Shown here: one piece after another, positions 5,773 to 9,924 of the stretch
How the letters are laid out: each line of letters opens with the position of its first letter
How positions within the stretch are numbered: position 1 is the stretch's first letter
Assembly (NCBI GenBank): GCA_035593725.1
Contig: DAOSZN010000051.1
Coordinates: 1-9,924 of the forward strand
Direction: 5' to 3'
DNA from: UBA4971 sp029551185
Lineage (GTDB): Bacteria > Bacillota > SHA-98 > UBA4971
DNA: 9,924 nt
The notes under the pieces: generated by a model
What the model was told of the DNA's origin: nothing
The model's input: the letters and a program-made list of their open reading frames with translations, nothing else
Databases searched by the model: none
Position numbers and translations under genes: made by a program

Positions 5773-7347
5773 CTAGACTGTAGCCAAAACGCACGATGCA
5801 ATTACCACAAGCACCATAGCGAAAGGGTAGATTGCCGCGTAGGCGGTAGCCGCCTCATCAGTTCCTGCAGCAGTAATAAGAGCGCCCAACGCAGGTGTAC
5901 TTGTGGTTCCACCGCAGATGCAACCCATGGTATCGATGAAAGCCAGCTTGAAGCCTTTATGAGCGACAAGGAACCCAAGCAACATAGGAATCAACGTGAT
6001 AAAGGCACCCATGAAAAAGAGCTTCCACCCATACTCAGCCACTGTCGGCACAAGGCCGTGCCCTGCTGAAACCCCTGCTCCGGCAAGAAAAAGCATAAGC
6101 CCGAATTCACGGATATTCCCGAGGAATTGGCCGGATGGCCTAAGGGACCAAGGACCTACCGAGCCAACATGCCCGACTATGAGACTCACTAAAAGCGGCC
6201 CTCCGGTTAGACCCAGGCTGACGCTACCTGACCCTGGAACAGGCATTTGAACCCTGCCGACCAGAATACCCAGACTGATAACAAGGGACAAAGGCACAAG
6301 CCCTGTATTGCCAAGGATTCTTCTCTGAATTCCAAGAAACTCTTCAAATCTATCCAGGGCAAACCTTGGCCCTACAGCACGCACAATATCCTTCATCTCG
6401 AGGACTGTCTCACCGCTGGGTGTAAACTCGATTCCCGTTCTCATAACCCTGGTCAGTATCACCCCGTACTTCTCATATATGTCAAGTTCCCGTAGTTTTG
6501 CGCCTGAAGCCTCTTTGCTTTCTACAACAAGGTCACGCACTTCAAGCCCTGGCTCATCCATGGAGAGCTTCACCGTAGGTCCAATAAGCTCCGAAAGTCT
6601 CTCAAGAGCTTCCTTAGTGCCTACTGCACGCACATAATCACCATGAAGCAGAATAGTATCGCCTAATGCAGCAACAATATGCTTTCCCCGCATGACTCTG
6701 GATACGACAGCCCCTGTACGTGAGGCTACATCCAACTCCGCTAAGGTTCTCCTGTCTGCTTCAGGGTTATCCACAATGAATTCTTGCACAATAAGGCTTG
6801 ATTGGTCAGCAAACAGTTTCTTCGACGTATGCTTTGCTGCTTCTTCTTTAAGATCTTTTCCGACCAGAAGGGGAAGAACCTGGATGAGCAAGACTTTGCC
6901 GATCACCCCGAAGGGATATGCTATTCCGTAGCCTACTGATACGGTATGGTCGCCTGTTACCGCAAGAGCGGCAGCAAGCCCGGGAGTCGTAGTAAGTGCG
7001 CCGGTAAATATGCCTGTAGCCAGCTCTCTCGGAATACCGAAAACCGTCCTGAGCGCTACGGCCAATATCGTTGCAGATACAATGATAGTTGCTGCAATAA
7101 CCCCATATGACAGAGCATTCCGTTTCAGATTGCGAAAAAAAGAAGGGCCGGAAGTAAGGCCTACTGATACTATGAAAAGGACAAGTCCCAGGTCACGTAT
7201 AATAGGCGGAAGTTCGTATCCAATGTGTCCGAAGAACAGCGCTACCAGCAAAACACCGGATGCGCCCAGTTGCATTTCTCCAACGGTAATGCTGCCAATG
7301 ATATATCCGACAGCTGCAATGACAAACAATGCCTGAAGCGAACTCAT
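5773..7347 (-). CDS. AspT/YidE/YbjL-family transporter with two RCK_C domains
   Basis: Membrane protein of 524 aa with the full layout of the aspartate:alanine exchanger superfamily. It has an N-terminal Asp-Al_Ex half (about 1-170, with SVGLTSGPSFF at 61-71 and TTTPGLAAAL at 119-128), two cytoplasmic RCK_C/TrkA_C domains in tandem (about 190-262 and 268-342), and a C-terminal Asp-Al_Ex half (about 350-524, with GAGVSAGHG at 432-440 and CICGGTTSTPALGAL at 476-490). The pseudo-repeated SxGLxSGxxF and TTTPG/TTSTP motifs are typical. AspT exchanges aspartate and alanine; YidE/YbjL members have unclear substrates, so no substrate is claimed. ATG 7347 is preceded by GAGAGGAGG about 12 nt upstream, a long but acceptable spacing. 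Its 5' neighbour is hidden by the assembly gap, so its operon membership is unknown. Confidence 0.92.
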   Translation of the reverse strand: MSSLQALFVIAAVGYIIGSITVGEMQLGASGVLLVALFFGHIGYELPPIIRDLGLVLFIVSVGLTSGPSFFRNLKRNALSYGVIAATIIVSATILAVALRTVFGIPRELATGIFTGALTTTPGLAAALAVTGDHTVSVGYGIAYPFGVIGKVLLIQVLPLLVGKDLKEEAAKHTSKKLFADQSSLIVQEFIVDNPEADRRTLAELDVASRTGAVVSRVMRGKHIVAALGDTILLHGDYVRAVGTKEALERLSELIGPTVKLSMDEPGLEVRDLVVESKEASGAKLRELDIYEKYGVILTRVMRTGIEFTPSGETVLEMKDIVRAVGPRFALDRFEEFLGIQRRILGNTGLVPLSLVISLGILVGRVQMPVPGSGSVSLGLTGGPLLVSLIVGHVGSVGPWSLRPSGQFLGNIREFGLMLFLAGAGVSAGHGLVPTVAEYGWKLFFMGAFITLIPMLLGFLVAHKGFKLAFIDTMGCICGGTTSTPALGALITAAGTDEAATAYAAIYPFAMVLVVIASCVLATV

Positions 7348-7424
7348 CCGACAATGTTGCCTCCTCTCGGGATCATGTTAATAGATTGTCCTGTACTTGT
7401 GACAGTTGTTGCAGCTCATGCGGT

Positions 7425-7524
7425 NNNNNNNNNNNNNNNNNNNNNNNNNNNNNNNNNNNNNNNNNNNNNNNNNNNNNNNNNNNNNNNNNNNNNNNNNNNN
7501 NNNNNNNNNNNNNNNNNNNNNNNN
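7425..7524. other. Assembly gap: 100 N
   Basis: Exactly 100 unresolved bases, the usual placeholder for a scaffold gap of unknown length. It removes the end of the dehydratase gene and whatever precedes the transporter. Reading frames crossing it have no meaning, so the apparent dehydratase stop at 7378 should not be trusted. Confidence 0.97.
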
Positions 7525-9408
7525 CGGTTTTGACGGTTTTTTCGGAGAGGTTATTTCCTGAATCCAACTTACAAAGGCTTTTCCTCCTTCATCGTTATCC
7601 TCTGCAAACTTGCGGCATGTGTCGAGAAACTTCCGGATACTACCGTCAAGCAAAGCCTCCCCTTTAGCGACAAATATCCGTTGGTGGACTGTAGTGCAAG
7701 TTCCTTCTTCCGCTGTAAGAAGTTCTTCAACTATTTTCTCACCCGGACGTATACCGGTGAATTGAATCTCAATATCGTAATCAGGGTCAAGGCCTGAAAG
7801 CCTGACCATATCCCGCGCGAGATCGACAATTCTTACAGGTTCACCCATGTCAAGGATGAAAATTTCGCCTCCCCTTCCCATGGCAGCAGCTTGGATTACC
7901 AGCTGCGCGGCTTCGGGGATAGTCATGAAATATCGAACCATGTCAGGATGAGTTACAGTGATGGGACCTCCTCTGCTGATTTGGCGCTTGAAAAGAGGGA
8001 TGACACTCCCTCGGCTTCCAAGGACATTCCCGAATCGAACCGCCATGAACTTTGTCTTACTGCCTCTTGCCAATGCTTGAATCAATATTTCCGCAGCTCT
8101 CTTGCTACACCCCATAACGCTCACAGGGTTGACCGCTTTATCTGTGGAAATAAGCACAAATCTTTCAGCCCCGTAGCGTTCTGCTGCGTTTGCCACGTTC
8201 CACGTCCCGAAAACATTATTAGAAATAGCTTCCTTAGAGTTTGACTCCATCAGAGGAACATGTTTATGCGCTGCTGCATGAAACACTACATCAGGCTTAT
8301 AGGAAGAGAAAACCCAATCAATTCTTTCACTGTCTCTGATATCTGCGATTACCGGAATAGTATTAAGATTTGGGAAGATTTCCAGAAGGTCTATATTCAC
8401 TTCATATATGTCATTTTCTCCATGTCCGAGAAGAATCAGGCTTTCCGGATCAAAGCCCGCGATTTGCCTTGAGAGCTCCTGACCGATGGATCCTCCTGCG
8501 CCTGTCACCAAGACATTCCTGCCTGACAGGTACATGCCTATCTCTTCTAAATTCACTTTTACCTCTTCACGTCGTAGGAGGTCTTGTATGTCTATTGCCC
8601 CAATCCGGCTGATATCCAACTTGCCGTCAAGGAGCTCATAGACACCGGGTATGGTCAGCACTTTCACGCCTAAACCGTCACATGCCTGAACTATTCGCCT
8701 GATAACCGTTCCCGGAGCGGAAGGCATGGCAATTATAATCTCTTCTACATTATGGGCCTCGATAAAATCAGGAAGCCTTTCCGTGGGGCCTAGCACCCGA
8801 TAGCCTGCAACAGTATACCCCTGTTTGGCGGGGTCATCATCAACAAAGCCAACAATCTCCTGGCCTATCTCGGGATGAACCCTAAGCTCTTTTGCTACAA
8901 TGACACCTGCTTCACCGGCGCCTACTATGAGGATCTTATGGGTGTTGTTTACTGATGCAGCCTGTTCCATACCGGCATTGGCCATCTGTTTGCTTGCTGC
9001 GACATAGTTGGCCCATTCCCGCCTCACCCTCATGAAAAGACGAATACCGCCTGTGAGAAATACGTTTAAGGACCAGGCCATAAATATTATGCTCCGAGGA
9101 AAACCTCCGGGCTGCAGTATATGAAGAATCAGATAATCAGCAATTGAAGCGAAAGTCCCTGCCAAAACAATAATCAGAGCTTCCTTTACACTGGCAAACT
9201 GCCAAAGACGGCTGTATAATCCGAATGCGTAATATATGCAAAGTCGAATAACAATAAGGCCCGGCAGTCTTCTGAATGCAATATGCCAATAAGGAAGCGC
9301 CTTAGAAAAGCTGAAGTCAAAGCGTAGAAGCACTGCCAGAGCAAAGCTTATCAATATGCACACCACGTCACCAAGAAAAAGACCCATCTTCTTAACCCTG
9401 TAACCCAC
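7525..9408 (-). CDS. Membrane-bound UDP-GlcNAc 4,6-dehydratase (CapD/WbpM/PglF-like), C-terminus lost in gap
   Basis: Enzyme of surface-glycan synthesis that removes water from UDP-N-acetylhexosamine to give a 4-keto-6-deoxy sugar, the first step toward bacillosamine, QuiNAc or FucNAc-type residues. It has four hydrophobic segments in about the first 130 residues, a first Rossmann-like domain starting ILIVGAGEAG (about 159), then the SDR domain with VLVTGAGGSIGQELSRQI (about 299), HAAAHKHVPLMESN, STDKAVNPVSVMGCSK and VRFGNVLGSRGSVIP. The catalytic Asp-Lys pair is in STDK, and Met replaces the usual SDR Tyr (MxxxK), as in the long WbpM/PglF form. About 628 residues are visible, close to full length. 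GTG 9408 is preferred because GGAGG lies 11 nt upstream; TTG 9426 would swallow that site. It is divergent from the export gene. Confidence 0.93.
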
Positions 9409-9426
9409 CCAACGTTTCGCCTCCAA

Positions 9427-9727
9427 AGGCTGTCCGGCGTTTCTCGGAAACTAAGCAAAAAACAGATTCAAGTTATGTAATGCACTGCCAGATAGCAGAA
9501 TACCTGATACGCGAAGATTCAATTCGCCATAGTAATACCAAATCCCTTCAGCTTTTCTATAACATAACATAGCGCACCATATCAACTTTTCTCTAGTATT
9601 ATACTGTTACTCCATTCTATGGCAGGAGTATCTGGTATTTTGCCGAATTATAGAATCATCTTAGAGTGTACAATTGATAAATTGCGTAGTATATCGTTTT
9701 CTTGGAATGAAATGAGAGGATAGAGTC
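9427..9727. promoter_or_regulatory. Divergent intergenic region between dehydratase and export genes
   Basis: An AT-rich 0.3 kb spacer with no gene. It holds a good minus-strand promoter (9598-9625), a second minus-strand TATAAT at 9652-9647 with only a poor -35 at short spacing, and an inverted pair ATTCTAT (9614-9620) / ATAGAAT (9650-9656). I saw no convincing -35/-10 pair on the plus strand for the export gene, although TACAAT at 9668-9673 is a possible -10. Confidence 0.55.
9598..9625 (-). promoter_or_regulatory. Candidate sigma-A-type promoter for the dehydratase gene
   Basis: On the minus strand CTGCCA (9625-9620, four of six matches) is separated by 16 nt from a perfect TATAAT (9603-9598). 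A leader of about 180 nt would precede the dehydratase. A nearer alternative is TTGATA (9587-9582) with TATAGA 18 nt downstream. Confidence 0.45.
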
Positions 9728-9924
9728 ATGGGTCGAAAAACGTTGCCATTTGTGCAGTCCCTTGTTTTCATGTTGATTCTCGCATTGCTCATCGGGTCAA
9801 TTAACAATCAACTCTGTTTCGCAGACACTGTAAGTCCCACATACGGCGCAAACAGCGAGTATAGCGAGTATCTGGTAGAATGCGGAGACGTACTTGAGAT
9901 AGCTGTTTGGGGCCATAAGGACTT
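9728..9924 (+). CDS. Polysaccharide export protein, Wza/poly_export family, 5' fragment
   Basis: Only the first 65 codons are present. They start at ATG 9728 behind GAGAGGA (9714-9720), 7 nt away. The product begins with a positively charged N-terminus (MGRKTLPF), a hydrophobic core and a likely Sec cleavage site at CFA|DT near residue 33. It continues into EYSEYLVECGDVLEIAVWGHKD, which matches the start of the Poly_export domain (YxLGPGDVLxIxVWGxxD pattern). Such proteins form or gate the channel that carries capsule or exopolysaccharide out of the cell. There is no good lipobox (the residues before the Cys are NQL), so unlike E. coli Wza it may not be a lipoprotein. It is probably the first gene of a polysaccharide export operon running out of the window. 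Confidence 0.82.
   Translation, partial: MGRKTLPFVQSLVFMLILALLIGSINNQLCFADTVSPTYGANSEYSEYLVECGDVLEIAVWGHKD

Noticed and set aside
7378..7524. Dehydratase reading frame continuing through the N run to a stop at 7378
   Set aside because: The frame across 100 N of unknown true length is arbitrary; the homologous part ends before the gap.
9670..9686. CAATT-GATA-AATTG small palindrome and TTGATA as a promoter for the export gene
   Set aside because: No acceptable -10 lies 16-18 nt downstream of TTGATA on the plus strand, and a 5-bp AT palindrome is expected by chance in AT-rich DNA.

Overview
The window looks like a chromosomal stretch of a Bacillota-type bacterium, probably from a draft or metagenome assembly because a run of exactly 100 N (7425-7524) joins two contigs. 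Signs of Bacillota ancestry are a textbook SAM-I (S-box) riboswitch with an intrinsic terminator ahead of metK, a DegS/DegU-like pair, strong AGGAGG ribosome sites and frequent GTG/TTG starts. The Wza-type polysaccharide export protein beginning at the right edge would fit a lineage with an outer membrane or an unusual envelope, but one gene fragment cannot settle that.

All genes but the last lie on the minus strand, so they are read from right to left. Right block (7525-9924): a membrane-anchored UDP-N-acetylhexosamine 4,6-dehydratase of the CapD/WbpM/PglF type, divergent across a 0.3 kb promoter region from a polysaccharide export (Wza-like) gene on the plus strand. Both point to surface glycan synthesis and export. 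Middle block (4196-7347): an AspT/YidE-family transporter with two RCK_C (TrkA_C) domains, then metK behind its own promoter, SAM-I aptamer and terminator. Next (1247-3987): a WlbA/WbpB-like nucleotide-sugar dehydrogenase, a short soluble DegS-like histidine kinase, and a LuxR/NarL-type regulator whose start abuts the kinase stop. Left block (1-1137): a c-di-GMP-I (GEMM) riboswitch leader, two Flp-type class IVb pilins, and the 5' part of the CpaA/TadV prepilin peptidase that should process them.

The common theme is the cell surface: sugar-nucleotide modification, polysaccharide export, and Flp/Tad pili controlled by c-di-GMP. The two most interesting points are as follows. (1) The regulator beside the kinase has a degenerate receiver: Gly stands where the phosphoacceptor Asp should be, one acidic-pair residue is Ser, and the conserved Lys is Arg, so it should not work as a classical phosphorylated response regulator. 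(2) The pilus leader is elaborate: a c-di-GMP-I aptamer, a terminator-like hairpin, a 10-bp inverted repeat sharing the P1 strand, a possible 42-codon leader ORF, and between the two pilins a perfect hairpin whose loop is complementary to the second pilin's Shine-Dalgarno. No mobile element, CRISPR array, rRNA or tRNA was seen.
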